A DNA stretch of 64,000 nucleotides from contig DASTKG010000052.1 of assembly GCA_035716005.1 (NCBI GenBank), positions 27,628 through 91,627 on the forward strand, in the 5' to 3' direction. This DNA is from SZUA-252 sp035716005 (GTDB taxonomy: Bacteria; Eisenbacteria; RBG-16-71-46; SZUA-252). Positions within the stretch are counted from its first letter, which is position 1; every line of letters begins with the position of its first letter. Below, in pieces: positions 15,549 to 26,038 of this stretch. The notes under the pieces are model-generated. The model did no database searches. It saw only the letters and a list, made by a program, of their open reading frames with translations, and was not told the origin of the DNA. The position numbers and the translations under genes were made by a program.

Positions 15549-16889
15549 ATGAAGTCGCTGCATGGCCTTTTGGCGGGCGCCCTCCTGCTTGTGGCGGTCG
15601 CCGGCTGTTCCGAGGATTCGAAAACCGTCAAGGGCACGGGGTCGTACGCCCCGATCATCACCGGCCTCAAGAACGCGACCGGCGAGCCCGCGATTCGCGG
15701 CATTCCGAACGATCTCCAAGTCATCGTCACGAACGTCAACGCCCTTCCGCTGACGGTCCACTGGGCCGCCACGGCGGGAGTCTTCTCCGACTCCACCACG
15801 CTCGACGCCGTCTGGACGCCCCCCGACACGGTCGGCACGTACAGCATCACCGTCTCCGTGGAGGCGAGCGACGCGACGCAGTACTTCTTCAAGACGACGA
15901 CCTTCAGCGTCTACGTCGACAATCTCTACGAGCGCTGGACCAAGACCGACGCCATTCAGTTCGATCCGGCTCCCACCACGAGCGGCGCTCTCGTCTACGC
16001 GGAAATCCGCAACAACGTGACGGGCGAAGGCGACGTCTATCGAGTCAGCTCGCCGATGGGCGGGGCCGAACAGATCTCCACCAGCTTCTACCGGGTGTCG
16101 TCGCCGACGCCCCGCGGGGACGAGCAGCAGATCGCCTTCGCCGGCCGGCGCCGCTCCAGCGATTCCACGTCGATCTGGCTCGTTCCGTGGTCGGGCGCCG
16201 ACACGCTCGGCGCGACGAAGCTGAGCCAGGCGAACACGCAGTTCCAGCGATTCCTCGCGCATCCGAGATTCGCCTGGAACGGCGGCTTCCTCATGTACGC
16301 CAGCGATTCGAATCTCGTCGGCTTCCCGAAGCTCTGGTACCGCGACGTCATCAACCCGGCCGCGCCGGTTCCCTTCATGAGCGTCGCCAACAACTCGAAT
16401 CTCGTCCTCGACTCGTACCTGCCGGCGAATTGGGGCCCGGGCGGGTCGAACGTGGCGGCGCCCGAGTCGGTCGTCACGCAATCGTTCGAACTGTTCAACA
16501 ACGTGGGGCAGACCGCGCGGGGCGCGTTCAAGTTCAAGACGCTCCTCTTCGGGCAGACGCCGCCGACCAGCGATCAGGCCTGGATCGCGGACACGACGTT
16601 CGCGGAGCCCGACTGGTCCTCCGACGGCAAGTACATCGTCTTCTCGAGACGCGACCCGGCGGCGAGCGATCGCGACATCTGGATCGTCGCGACCAACGCC
16701 ACGAGTCTCGCCGAAGCCAAACAGGTCACTCGGGGCCCCGCGGACGATTTCCACCCGCGGTTCTCGAAGGACGGAAACACCATCTACTTCGTCTCGAATC
16801 GCCAGGATCGCTACGGGCTGAACGGCCTCTTCCTCACGGAGAGGCGCGGCACCAACCTCTGGAGCGTCCGCCGATTCGATTTACCGTAG
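15549..16889 (+). CDS. Lipoprotein with TolB-like PD40 propeller
   Basis: 446 residues; lipobox LVAVAGC with C20. Residues 30-130 look like an Ig-type beta domain (VIVTNVNALPLTVHWAA, then a FFKTTTFSVYVD end strand). From about 130 come propeller blades with PD40 motifs (FAEPDWSSDGKYIVFSRR and FHPRFSKDGNTIYFVSN near the C-terminus). Probably anchored in the outer membrane facing the periplasm or surface; binding partner unknown. AGGAG is 12 bases before the ATG. Related in design to the minus-strand propeller protein at 40582-42438 but without its FlgD tail. Confidence 0.85.
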   Translation: MKSLHGLLAGALLLVAVAGCSEDSKTVKGTGSYAPIITGLKNATGEPAIRGIPNDLQVIVTNVNALPLTVHWAATAGVFSDSTTLDAVWTPPDTVGTYSITVSVEASDATQYFFKTTTFSVYVDNLYERWTKTDAIQFDPAPTTSGALVYAEIRNNVTGEGDVYRVSSPMGGAEQISTSFYRVSSPTPRGDEQQIAFAGRRRSSDSTSIWLVPWSGADTLGATKLSQANTQFQRFLAHPRFAWNGGFLMYASDSNLVGFPKLWYRDVINPAAPVPFMSVANNSNLVLDSYLPANWGPGGSNVAAPESVVTQSFELFNNVGQTARGAFKFKTLLFGQTPPTSDQAWIADTTFAEPDWSSDGKYIVFSRRDPAASDRDIWIVATNATSLAEAKQVTRGPADDFHPRFSKDGNTIYFVSNRQDRYGLNGLFLTERRGTNLWSVRRFDLP

Positions 16890-16897
16890 GGAAATCG

Positions 16898-16931
16898 ATC
16901 GGGGGACCGGACGGCCCGCCGGTCCCCCGAT
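16898..16931 (+). terminator. Perfect 13-bp hairpin before the PLP-enzyme gene
   Basis: ATCGGGGGACCGG (16898-16910) pairs with 16919-16931 without mismatch; the loop is 8 bases. No T-run follows. It sits just ahead of the GAGG and ATG (16941) of the next gene, so it could end the lipoprotein transcript or control entry to the next reading frame. Confidence 0.5.
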
Positions 16932-16940
16932 GAGGTCCCC

Positions 16941-18140
16941 ATGAAGCAACGCGATCCGTCGCGCCTCACCTTCAACACCCTCTGCGTGCACGGCTCCGGC
17001 GGCGCCGACCCGCTGACCGGCGCGGTCTCCACGCCGATCTACCAAAGCAGCACCTTCGCCTTCAAGAGCGCCGAACAGGGCGCCGCCATCTTCGCCGGCG
17101 AGCAGGAAGGCTACTTCTACACGCGCCTCGGGAACCCGACGACGGCGGCCTTCGAGCGCGAGATGGCGTTCTTGGAGTGCGGCGAGGCCGCCCTCGGGAC
17201 GGGGAGCGGCATGGCGGCCACCTCCACGGCCGTGCTCACCCTCGCGCAAAAGGGCGACAACATCATCGCCGCCCACACGCTCTACGGCGGCACGCACAAG
17301 CTCTTCCAGGAGCTCCTTCCGCGGCTCGGCATCGAGGCGCGCACCGTCGACGCGAACGACCCCGACGCCATCGCGCGCGCGGCGGACGCCAAGACGCGGC
17401 TCCTCTTCGTCGAGACCCCCGCGAATCCGACGCTTTCCATCGTCGATCTCCGCCTCTGCGTGCGCGAATGCCGCCGGCACGGGTTTCCGCTCTTCGTCGA
17501 CAACACGTTCGCCACGCCCTACTACCAGCGCCCCCTCGAGCTCGGCGCCGACGTCGTGATCCACAGCGCCACGAAGTACATCGGCGGGCACGGCGACACG
17601 GTGGCGGGCGTCATGATCGGGACGAAGGAGTTCATCACGCGCGCGCGGTTCGAGATGATCCGCGACCTCGGCGGGATCCTGAGCCCCTTCAACGCGTGGC
17701 TCCTGCTGCGCGGCCTGAAGACGCTCCCGGTGCGCATGGAGCGCCACTCCGAGAACGCCATGCAGATCGCCCAGTTCCTCAACTTCCACCCCAAGGTGTC
17801 GCGCGTCTGGTACCCGGGGCTCCGGACCCACCCGCAGCACGAGGTCGCGGCGCGGCAGATGAGCGGCTTCGGAGGGATGCTCGCGTTCGAGTTGAAGGGC
17901 GGGCACGACGCGGGCGTCACGCTCCTCGATTCGGTGGAGCTGATGACGCTGGCGGTGAGCCTCGGCGATTGCGACACCCTCATCGAGCATCCGGCGTCGA
18001 TGACTCATTCGACCTATTCGGCCGAGGAGCTGGCGGCCGTGGGAATCACCGGCGGTCTCGTGCGCCTCTCGGTCGGCATCGAGGGAGTCGAGGATCTGAT
18101 CGCCGATCTGGACCAGGCCCTGGCCAGGATTCCCGCGTGA
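16941..18140 (+). CDS. Cys/Met-metabolism PLP enzyme (methionine gamma-lyase or cystathionine lyase/synthase type)
   Basis: 399 residues, fold-type I PLP enzyme acting on sulfur amino acids. The PLP lysine is K212 in SATKYIGGHGD. The ends, FGGMLAFELKGG and HPASMTHSTY, are closest in style to methionine gamma-lyase. However, at about residue 117 it has LYGGT where the best-studied methionine gamma-lyase has LYGCT with its active Cys; Gly here is usual for cystathionine gamma-synthase/lyase. Substrate is therefore left open. It could either break down methionine or join the hom pathway to methionine. GTGA overlap couples it to the VanZ gene. Confidence 0.85.
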   Translation: MKQRDPSRLTFNTLCVHGSGGADPLTGAVSTPIYQSSTFAFKSAEQGAAIFAGEQEGYFYTRLGNPTTAAFEREMAFLECGEAALGTGSGMAATSTAVLTLAQKGDNIIAAHTLYGGTHKLFQELLPRLGIEARTVDANDPDAIARAADAKTRLLFVETPANPTLSIVDLRLCVRECRRHGFPLFVDNTFATPYYQRPLELGADVVIHSATKYIGGHGDTVAGVMIGTKEFITRARFEMIRDLGGILSPFNAWLLLRGLKTLPVRMERHSENAMQIAQFLNFHPKVSRVWYPGLRTHPQHEVAARQMSGFGGMLAFELKGGHDAGVTLLDSVELMTLAVSLGDCDTLIEHPASMTHSTYSAEELAAVGITGGLVRLSVGIEGVEDLIADLDQALARIPA

Positions 18141-18592
18141 CCGCGGCCCCGGGCCGCGCGGCCGGGGCGGGCGAACGACCGAGCGCCTCGACCCTCCTCG
18201 GCTACTGGCTTCCCGCCGTCGCCTACGTCGGGCTGATCTTTTCGCTCTCGTCCATCCGGGGAACGGACATTCCGTCCGGCTTCCCCAACATGGACAAACT
18301 CGCCCATCTCCTGGAGTATTCGCTGCTCGGCCTCCTGCTCGGCCGCGCCATCCGCTTCACGATGGCCGGGCGGGGGAGAGTCGCCGCCTCGTTCGCCACC
18401 GTCCTGGCCGGCGCTCTGGTCGGCATGGCCGACGAGCTCTATCAGCGGGGCGTTCCGGGGCGAAGCAGCGACATCCGGGATTGGATGGTGGACGTCCTGG
18501 CCGTGTCGGCCTCGGTCGTCTTCACGCAGTGGGTCAGCACGCGCTCCCTTCGCGGGCGCGGCGTCGCTTCGACGGGAGAAGAGCCGCGATGA
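18137..18592 (+). CDS. VanZ-family membrane protein
   Basis: 151 residues from a GTG that overlaps the preceding stop. Four membrane segments. The family pattern is clear: LSSIRGTDIP after the first helix, MDKLAHLLEYSLLG at the second, then DELYQRGVPGRSSDIRDW before the last helix. VanZ proteins are linked to glycopeptide tolerance in enterococci, but most bacterial members have no known role. The stop overlaps the hisS ATG. Confidence 0.88.
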   Translation: MTAAPGRAAGAGERPSASTLLGYWLPAVAYVGLIFSLSSIRGTDIPSGFPNMDKLAHLLEYSLLGLLLGRAIRFTMAGRGRVAASFATVLAGALVGMADELYQRGVPGRSSDIRDWMVDVLAVSASVVFTQWVSTRSLRGRGVASTGEEPR

Positions 18593-19899
18593 AATTCCAG
18601 GTGCCGCGCGGGACGCGCGACATCCTACCGCCCGACTCGGACCGGTGGGCGGAGATCGAGGCGCAGGCGCGCCGGGTCCTGGGGAGCTACGGCTACCGCG
18701 AGGTCCGCACGCCGATCTTCGAATCGACCGACCTCTTCGTTCGAAGCGTCGGCGAGTCGACCGACATCGTCCGGAAGGAGCTCTACACCTTCACCGATCG
18801 CGGCGATCGCTCGCTCACGCTCAGGCCCGAGGGAACGGCGCCGCTCGTGCGCGCCTACCTCGAGAGCCCCGTGCTCCGCCAGGAGACGCCGGCGCGCCTC
18901 TCCTATCTGGGACCGATGTTCCGCTACGAGCGGCCCCAGAAGGGGCGCTACCGCCAGTTCTGGCAGATCGGCGCCGAGCTTCTCGGCTCGAAGGAGCCGG
19001 CGGCGGACGTCGAGATGATCGACCTCTTCGTCGCGATCATGCGCGAGGTCGGGCTCCCGCACGCGCGGGTTCTCCTGAACTCGCTGGGCGACGCGGCCTG
19101 CCGGCCGCTCTACCGCCAGCGCGTTCGCGACTATTTCGGCGCGCATCTCGACGAGCTTTGCGAGGACGATCGCGAGCGGTGGAAGACGAATCCGCTCCGC
19201 ATCCTCGACTGCAAGAATCCGAAATGCCAGCCGATCCTGGCGGGCGCGCCGAAGGGTCTCGACTCGCTTTGCGAGCCGTGCCGGACGCATTTCGATTCCG
19301 TCCTCGCCGGCCTGGAGGCGATGGAGATCGAGGTGGAAGTGGCGCCCCGGCTCGTGCGCGGGCTCGACTACTACACGCGCACCGTCTTCGAGGTGCACGA
19401 CACGGGCCTCGGCGCGCAGAACGCGGTGGGGGGCGGCGGACGTTACGATCAGCTCGTCGAGGAGCTGGGGGGCGCGGAGACGCCGTCGCTCGGCTTCTCG
19501 ATCGGCATGGACCGGCTCTTCCTCACGACCTCGGAGGAGCACCCCGAAGGGGCCCCCGCCGAGCCCGACGCGTTCGTCGTCGCGCGCCGGCCCGAAGCGG
19601 TCACCGAGGCCCTGCGCGCCGCGCGGCTCCTCCGGCGCGCGGCCGGGAGCCGCGAGGAACGGCCCCTCCGCGTCATGGCCGACGTCCAGGGGCGGAGCGC
19701 CTCGTCCCAAATGAAGGTGGCGTCCCGCGCGGGCGCGAAATACGTCGTGTTCGTCCCGGCGGAGGCCGATGGATACGCGGTCCGCGACATGACCGCCGGC
19801 AAGGACGAGACCAAGCAGGCCGATCTGGACAAACTTCGCGACTGGCTGCGCGAGCGCCGCCGGGAGCGTGACGCGTCGAACTCTCGGGAGACCGCATGA
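18589..19899 (+). CDS. hisS: Histidyl-tRNA synthetase
   Basis: Class II synthetase charging tRNA-His. 436 residues from ATG at 18589 (MKFQVPRGTRDILP), overlapping the VanZ stop. Motif 2 (LGPMFRYERPQKGRYRQFWQ) near residue 112, the histidine-specific LVRGLDYYTRTVFE near 256, and motif 3 (LGFSIGMDRL) near 302. C-terminal anticodon-binding domain about 325-425. Four cysteines (CKNPKC and CEPC) around 205-230 may bind zinc. Coupled to aspS by ATGA, a common pairing in bacteria. Confidence 0.97.
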   Translation: MKFQVPRGTRDILPPDSDRWAEIEAQARRVLGSYGYREVRTPIFESTDLFVRSVGESTDIVRKELYTFTDRGDRSLTLRPEGTAPLVRAYLESPVLRQETPARLSYLGPMFRYERPQKGRYRQFWQIGAELLGSKEPAADVEMIDLFVAIMREVGLPHARVLLNSLGDAACRPLYRQRVRDYFGAHLDELCEDDRERWKTNPLRILDCKNPKCQPILAGAPKGLDSLCEPCRTHFDSVLAGLEAMEIEVEVAPRLVRGLDYYTRTVFEVHDTGLGAQNAVGGGGRYDQLVEELGGAETPSLGFSIGMDRLFLTTSEEHPEGAPAEPDAFVVARRPEAVTEALRAARLLRRAAGSREERPLRVMADVQGRSASSQMKVASRAGAKYVVFVPAEADGYAVRDMTAGKDETKQADLDKLRDWLRERRRERDASNSRETA

Positions 19900-21692
19900 C
19901 GTCGATCGATCCACTTCTTCAACGGAAGCGAACCCACCGCTGCGGCGACCTTCGCCCCGAGCACGCCGGCACGCGCACCCGCCTCATGGGCTGGGCGCAT
20001 CGCGTCCGCGACCACGGAGGCGTCCTCTTCCTCGACCTCCGCGACCGATATGGCATCACGCAGGTCGTCTTCCGGCCTCAGAAGCTGAACGTGAAGACCA
20101 TGGAGCGGGCGCGGGAGATCGGGAGCGAGTTCGTCGTGCTGGTCGAGGGAACCGTCTTGCAGCGGCCGCCGGGGAGCGAGAATCCCGATCTCCCGACGGG
20201 CGGCATCGAGGTGGAGGCCGACGCCCTCGCGATCCTCAACACGAGCAAGACGCCCCCCTTTCCGCTCGACGAGACGGGCACGGCGTCCGAGGACGTGCGG
20301 CTTCGCTACCGCTATCTCGACCTGCGGCGGGAGCCGCTCAAGCGGAACATCGTCTTCCGCCACAATCTCGTGCGAAGCGTCCGCGACTACCTCTCGGATC
20401 AGGGCTTCCTGGAAATCGAGACGCCGCTCCTCGTCAAGCCGACGCCCGAGGGAGCGCGCGATTACGTCGTCCCCTCCCGTATCCATCCGGGGAAGTTCTT
20501 CGCGCTGCCGCAGTCGCCGCAGCTCTACAAGCAGATCCTCATGGTCTCGGGCTTCGACCGCTATTTCCAGATCGCGAAGTGCCTGCGCGACGAGGATCTC
20601 CGGGCCGACCGGCAGCCCGAGTTCACGCAGATCGACCTCGAGATGAGCTTCGTCTCCGAGGACGACGTCTTCGGGGTGGTGGAGGGAATGCTGGAATCGG
20701 CCTTCCGCCGCGATCTCGGCCGGGAGCTGAAGATCCCGTTCCCGCGCATCACCTATCGCGAGTCGATGCATCGGTACGGGAGCGACAAGCCCGATCTGCG
20801 GATTCCGTTCGAGATCCGCGACGTGACGGCCGCCGCCGCCGCCGGAACGATGGAGAAGTTCAAGGAGGCCGCGGCGAGCGTGGAGGGTCGGATGACCGGC
20901 GTCCTCGCGGTGCCGGGCCAGGGGGGCGCGTCCCGCCGCGAGATCGAGGCGTGGGAAGCGTCCGCCAAGGTGATGGGCGCCTCGGGTCTCGCGTGGTCTC
21001 GCGTGAAGGGGAACGCGCTCGACGGCGGCGTCGCGAAGTTCTTCGCCGAGGGCGACACGGCCGCGAAGCTGATCGCCGCCTCCGGCGCGAAGGAGGGGGA
21101 TCTCCTGCTTCTGGCATCCGGTCCCCGTTCCGTCGTGCTTCGCGCGCTGGGCAGCGTTCGCACGCAGGTCGGAAATCAAAAGTTCACGCTCGACCCCAAG
21201 GACTTCCGATTCGTCTGGGTCCATCAGTTCCCGCTCTTCGAGTGGGACGAGCCCCGGAAGGCCTGGGCTCCGGCGCATCACATCTTCACGATGCCGCTCG
21301 ACGAGCATCTGGCGCATCTCGAGAGCGACCCCGGAAAGGTCCACGCGCAGCTCTACGATCTCGCCGCGAACGGCAACGAGCTCGCGTCGGGGAGCATCCG
21401 GATCCACCGGAAGGACATCCAGGAAACCGTCCTCCGCGTCATCGGGATGAAGTCGGAGGAGGCGCACCACAAGTTCGGCTTCCTGCTCGAGTCGTTCGAG
21501 TACGGCGCGCCGCCGCACGGCGGCATCGCGCTCGGACTCGACCGGCTCGTCGTCCTCTTCAACGGAGGCGACTCCATTCGCGACGCCATCGCGTTCCCGA
21601 AGACCGCGAGCGCCACGTCGCTCATGGACGGAGCTCCGGCGGCGGTCGATCCGGCCGATCTGCGCGACCTGAAGCTCAAGGTGGACCTCTAG
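19896..21692 (+). CDS. aspS: Aspartyl-tRNA synthetase, bacterial type
   Basis: 598 residues. N-terminal OB-fold anticodon domain (GWAHRVRDHGGVLFLDLRD), class II core with motif 2 around FRYLDLRR/CLRDEDLRADRQPEFTQ, the bacterial GAD insertion about residues 300-420, and motif 3 (GGIALGLDRL) near 550. The GAD insertion marks the bacterial rather than archaeal form. Whether it also charges tRNA-Asn cannot be told, as no Gln/Asn pathway gene is in the window. Last gene of the run that starts at 16941. Confidence 0.97.
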   Translation: MTSIDPLLQRKRTHRCGDLRPEHAGTRTRLMGWAHRVRDHGGVLFLDLRDRYGITQVVFRPQKLNVKTMERAREIGSEFVVLVEGTVLQRPPGSENPDLPTGGIEVEADALAILNTSKTPPFPLDETGTASEDVRLRYRYLDLRREPLKRNIVFRHNLVRSVRDYLSDQGFLEIETPLLVKPTPEGARDYVVPSRIHPGKFFALPQSPQLYKQILMVSGFDRYFQIAKCLRDEDLRADRQPEFTQIDLEMSFVSEDDVFGVVEGMLESAFRRDLGRELKIPFPRITYRESMHRYGSDKPDLRIPFEIRDVTAAAAAGTMEKFKEAAASVEGRMTGVLAVPGQGGASRREIEAWEASAKVMGASGLAWSRVKGNALDGGVAKFFAEGDTAAKLIAASGAKEGDLLLLASGPRSVVLRALGSVRTQVGNQKFTLDPKDFRFVWVHQFPLFEWDEPRKAWAPAHHIFTMPLDEHLAHLESDPGKVHAQLYDLAANGNELASGSIRIHRKDIQETVLRVIGMKSEEAHHKFGFLLESFEYGAPPHGGIALGLDRLVVLFNGGDSIRDAIAFPKTASATSLMDGAPAAVDPADLRDLKLKVDL

Positions 21693-21773
21693 CCCGCCCG
21701 GTCTGGCACCCTTCCTGCGTTCGCATCGCCCGACGGGCGGGGTCTTGACTTCCGTCCCGGCGGGCCCTACCGT
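21693..21773 (+). promoter_or_regulatory. Post-aspS control region: hairpin, sigma-54-like and sigma-70-like promoters
   Basis: CCCGCCCG (21693-21700) can pair with CGGGCGGG (21734-21741). In the loop is TGGCACCCTTCCTGCG, with GG at 21705-21706 and GC at 21717-21718 exactly ten bases apart, as in sigma-54 promoters. Downstream come TTGACT (21745-21750), 17 bases, TACCGT (21768-21773). Beyond it is an AT-rich patch (about 21815-21850) that stands out from the GC-rich background. The 14-bp palindrome at 21907-21920 lies within the next gene. Confidence 0.45.
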
Positions 21774-21872
21774 CGATTCCGTGGCGAGGGTGCCGGGAGG
21801 GGCTCTCGCCGATCATTTAAATTGAATAATATCAATCACTTAGAAATCGATCGCCGCGCCTCGTCCCACGGG

Positions 21873-22226
21873 GTGCGCCTCCATCGCCGCACGGCGCCGG
21901 CCAGCGTCCGTCCGGACGGATTCTGGTCACGCCTTCGAATCATCCCCCCTCGAGCGGCGGCTATCGAGCTCCTAAGTATATTGACAATAGTGACTTGCGG
22001 TTGTGGAGGAGCCACGGCGCCGTGCCCGACGCCGACCACCGACCTCGACCGCCATCGGGAAGAATCGGCCCAGGCGCAGCGGGCGGCCTCGAAAGCGGCA
22101 TCGGAGGCGAGAGCGGCGGAGGCGAAGCGGGCCGACCTGGAACGCCGCGTGGCGGCCTCCAGCGCGGCCTACGACTCGCTTTCGCTCGCCCGCCCCACGT
22201 CCTCCCCCCGGACCTCGAAACCGTGA
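21873..22226 (+). CDS. Small putative lipoprotein with helical Ala-rich tail
   Basis: About 117 residues from a GTG at 21873; the frame is open back to a TTG at 21822 and the true start is uncertain. A hydrophobic run IELLSILTIVTC followed by GCGG looks like a lipoprotein signal, though its N-region is long and contains several Arg. The rest is an Ala/Glu/Arg/Ser-rich helix, probably coiled coil. It overlaps the LysM lipoprotein gene by GTGA, and both look like envelope proteins. No family recognised; could be a degraded gene. Confidence 0.45.
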   Translation: MRLHRRTAPASVRPDGFWSRLRIIPPRAAAIELLSILTIVTCGCGGATAPCPTPTTDLDRHREESAQAQRAASKAASEARAAEAKRADLERRVAASSAAYDSLSLARPTSSPRTSKP

Positions 22227-22746
22227 GGCGGGGGATGGCCGTGACGCTCTCCATGGCGGCGGGGCTCGGGTTCCTGGCCTGCGGATGCGGGAAACCCGTG
22301 CTGCGCGTGGCCGACGCGTCGCTGGGCGACTACTACACCGAGAAGGAGTTCAGGAAACTGAGCGAGGAGCAGCGCCAGGATTACTGCCAGGAGCTGGCCG
22401 AGCAGGATTCCATTTACCGGGAGGAGATCGCCGACGCGCGGACGGCCGGCGACCGATTCGCCGGCCGCGCCCAGGCCGCCCGCGCCGCCGCCGATTCGCT
22501 GGCGCGGCTCGCCGATTCGCTCGACACGCGCGTCGCGGAACTGCGCCGGACGCCGCCGGCCGAAACGCCGGCCGCGGCGGGGAGAGCCACCGTCACGGTC
22601 GGACCGGGCGATTCGCTCTGGCGGATCAGCGCGCGCGAGGCCGTCTACGGCGACGGACACCGCTGGAACGAGCTCTACGAGGCCAACCGGGACCGGATCC
22701 GGGACGCCGATCGGATCTATCCGGGACAGGAGCTGGTGGTGCCACG

Positions 22747-22750
<4 letters not shown>
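22223..22750 (+). CDS. LysM-domain lipoprotein
   Basis: 175 residues from the GTG at 22223, which gives an RR-containing signal sequence and overlaps the previous stop; an ATG at 22235 is the alternative. Lipid-acceptor cysteine is C20 or C22 (FLACGCG). Residues 30-125 are charged and helical with repeated ADSLARLADSL-like heptads. The C-terminal 50 residues are one LysM domain (GDSLWRISARE, then YPGQELVVPR), predicted to bind peptidoglycan. Design resembles periplasmic tethering lipoproteins. Its stop overlaps the phoH start. Confidence 0.85.
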
Positions 22751-23746
<996 letters not shown>

Positions 23747-23757
<11 letters not shown>

Positions 23758-26038
23758 GAACCTCCGAATCCTCGAGTCGCGCCGGCGCGAGCGGGCGCCC
23801 TGGAAGGCGGCCCTCGCCGCCGTCTTCGGGCCGCGCTTCCGGAGGATCACGCTCTTCGTCGGATTCCTGGCGTACGCCTGCCTTCTCTTCCCGCGAGATT
23901 CCTCCTTCGAGGTCATGACGCTGCGCGAGGGGTATCCCGCGAAGCGCGACCTCATCGCTCCGGTCCAGTTCTACCTTCTCAAGGACAGGAACCAGTACCG
24001 GGCCGAGCAGGGGATCGCGGCGAGGCGCGTGGCGCCGGTCTATTCCGTCGACGCGAGCGTCACCGCCGCGAGCGCGGCGCTCCTCGATTCGCTCCGCGCG
24101 GCCGCCTCCCAAGGGAGCGGCCTCGCGGCGCGAGTGAGGACGCTCGGGCTCGGCCCGGACGCCTCGCGGATCCTCGCCGGCCCCGACGCGAGACGGATCC
24201 TTCCGATCGCGGCGCGGCTCTCCGAGCGGGCGCACGCGGCCGGACTCCTCGCCGAGCTCGACGGGGCGCGCATCGACACCGAATCGCCGGTCGCCATGGT
24301 CGAGCGGGACGGCGTGCGCATGCGCACGCCGTGGGACGAGCTCCTCGACGTGAAGGAACTCCGCGATCTGGCGTGGGAGGACGGCGTGCGCGCCTTCCCG
24401 GGCCGGCCGGAGGCGGCGCAGGCGCTCCAGGACCTCGTCCTGGCCGCCACGCTCCCGAATCTCCACTACGAGGCCTCGACCACCGAGCGGCTCCGGAGCG
24501 AAGCGCGGAACGCCGTGAATCCCTACGACGGCCTCGTTCGGAAGGACGAGAAGATCATCGGCAGCCACGAAATCGCGACGGCCGAGCACATTCGAAAGCT
24601 GGAGTCGCTCCGGGCGTGGCGGGCCCACGACAAGCCCGCGCCCGATTGGCGGACCGATCTTCAGCCGGTGCTGGGGCGGCTGATCCTCATCGCGTTCCTC
24701 ATCCTCGGCTTTTCGGCCTATCTGAAGCTCCATCATCCGAGCGTCTACGCCGAGACGCCGCCGCTCCTCCTCCTCGCGATTCTCTCGGCGCTCGTGATGG
24801 GGGTGGGCTGGCTCGTGGTGAATCAGTTCCGCGGCTACGAGATGCTCATTCCGATCACCGTCCTGTCGCTCTCGGCGGCGCTCCTCTTCGGGAACGCTCT
24901 GGCCTTCGCGGCGACGCTGGTGGCGTCGCTCCTCACGGGCGTCGTCTTCGGGCTCGGGCTCCCGTTCCTCACGGGGAGCGCCCTCGCCGGCATCGCCGCC
25001 ATCGGCACGGCGACCGGCGTGCGCCGCCGCCGCGACTTCTACCGTCCGATGCTGGTGGTGGCCCTGACCTACGCGGTGGCGATCGCCGCGATGGGCCTCG
25101 TCGACGGCGCGCGCATCGACATCCTGGTCCGCCGCATGGCGTGGGGCATGGGCGCCGGGCTCGCCTCGGTCCTCGCGGTCACGATGCTCCTGCCGCTCCT
25201 CGAGAGCGTCTTCACCGTGACGACCGACATCACGCTCCTCGAGCTGGCCGATCTGAACCGCCCGATTCTCCGCCGCCTCATGCTCGAGGCGCCGGGGACC
25301 TATCACCACAGCATCGTGGTCGGCACGCTCGCCGAGTCGGCCGCCGCGGCCATCGGCGGGAATCCGCTCCTCGCGCGGGTCGGGGCCTACTATCACGACA
25401 TCGGAAAGATCGACAAAGCCGAGTACTACGTGGAGAATCAGTCGAGCGCGCGGAACCGGCACGAGAAGCTCTCCCCCACGATGAGCAGCCTCATCATCCA
25501 GGCGCACGTGCGCGAAGGGGCCGAGATCGCGCGGAAGGAGAAGTTGCCGAAGGCGATCGTGAACGCCATCCTGGAGCACCACGGGACGACGATTCTCAGC
25601 TTCTTCTACGCGAAGGAGCAGGGCCGCCGGAAGCAGGAGGAGAAGCAGAAGAAGCTGAACGCGTCCGAACTCGAGGTGCCGGAGGCCGAGTTCCGCTATC
25701 CGGGCCCCAAGCCGAGGTCGAAGGAGACCGCGGTGCTGATGCTCGCCGACGCCGTGGAAGCGGCGGCGCGCTCCCTGAACGAACCGACGCCGGGCCGGAT
25801 CCGCGGCGTCGTCAACCGGATCCTCGACGCGCGCGTGAAGGACGGCCAGCTCGATGAAAGCCCGATCACCTTCGAAGAACTCGCGAAGATCCGGGATTCC
25901 TTCATCCCGATCCTCACGGCGCTCTTCCACGCTCGCGTCCACTACCCGGGCGTCTTCGCCGAAGAGCCCCGCGTTCGTCCCGCGGACGACCGTGGCCAGC
26001 CCCGCGAAGGATCCCGGCTTAAGATCGACAACTCTTAG
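23747..26038 (+). CDS. 7TM-HD membrane phosphodiesterase (PgpH family)
   Basis: 763 residues. One membrane helix near residue 35-50, a long extracytoplasmic 7TMR-HDED domain to about 300, seven membrane segments about 310-480, and a cytoplasmic HD domain with YHHSIVVGT near 520 and the HD pair in YYHDIGKID near 548. PgpH of Listeria, the studied member, hydrolyses cyclic di-AMP; that activity here is inferred from the family. A charged Lys/Glu stretch at about 625-645 interrupts the HD domain. Lies between phoH and ybeY, overlapping both. Confidence 0.92.
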
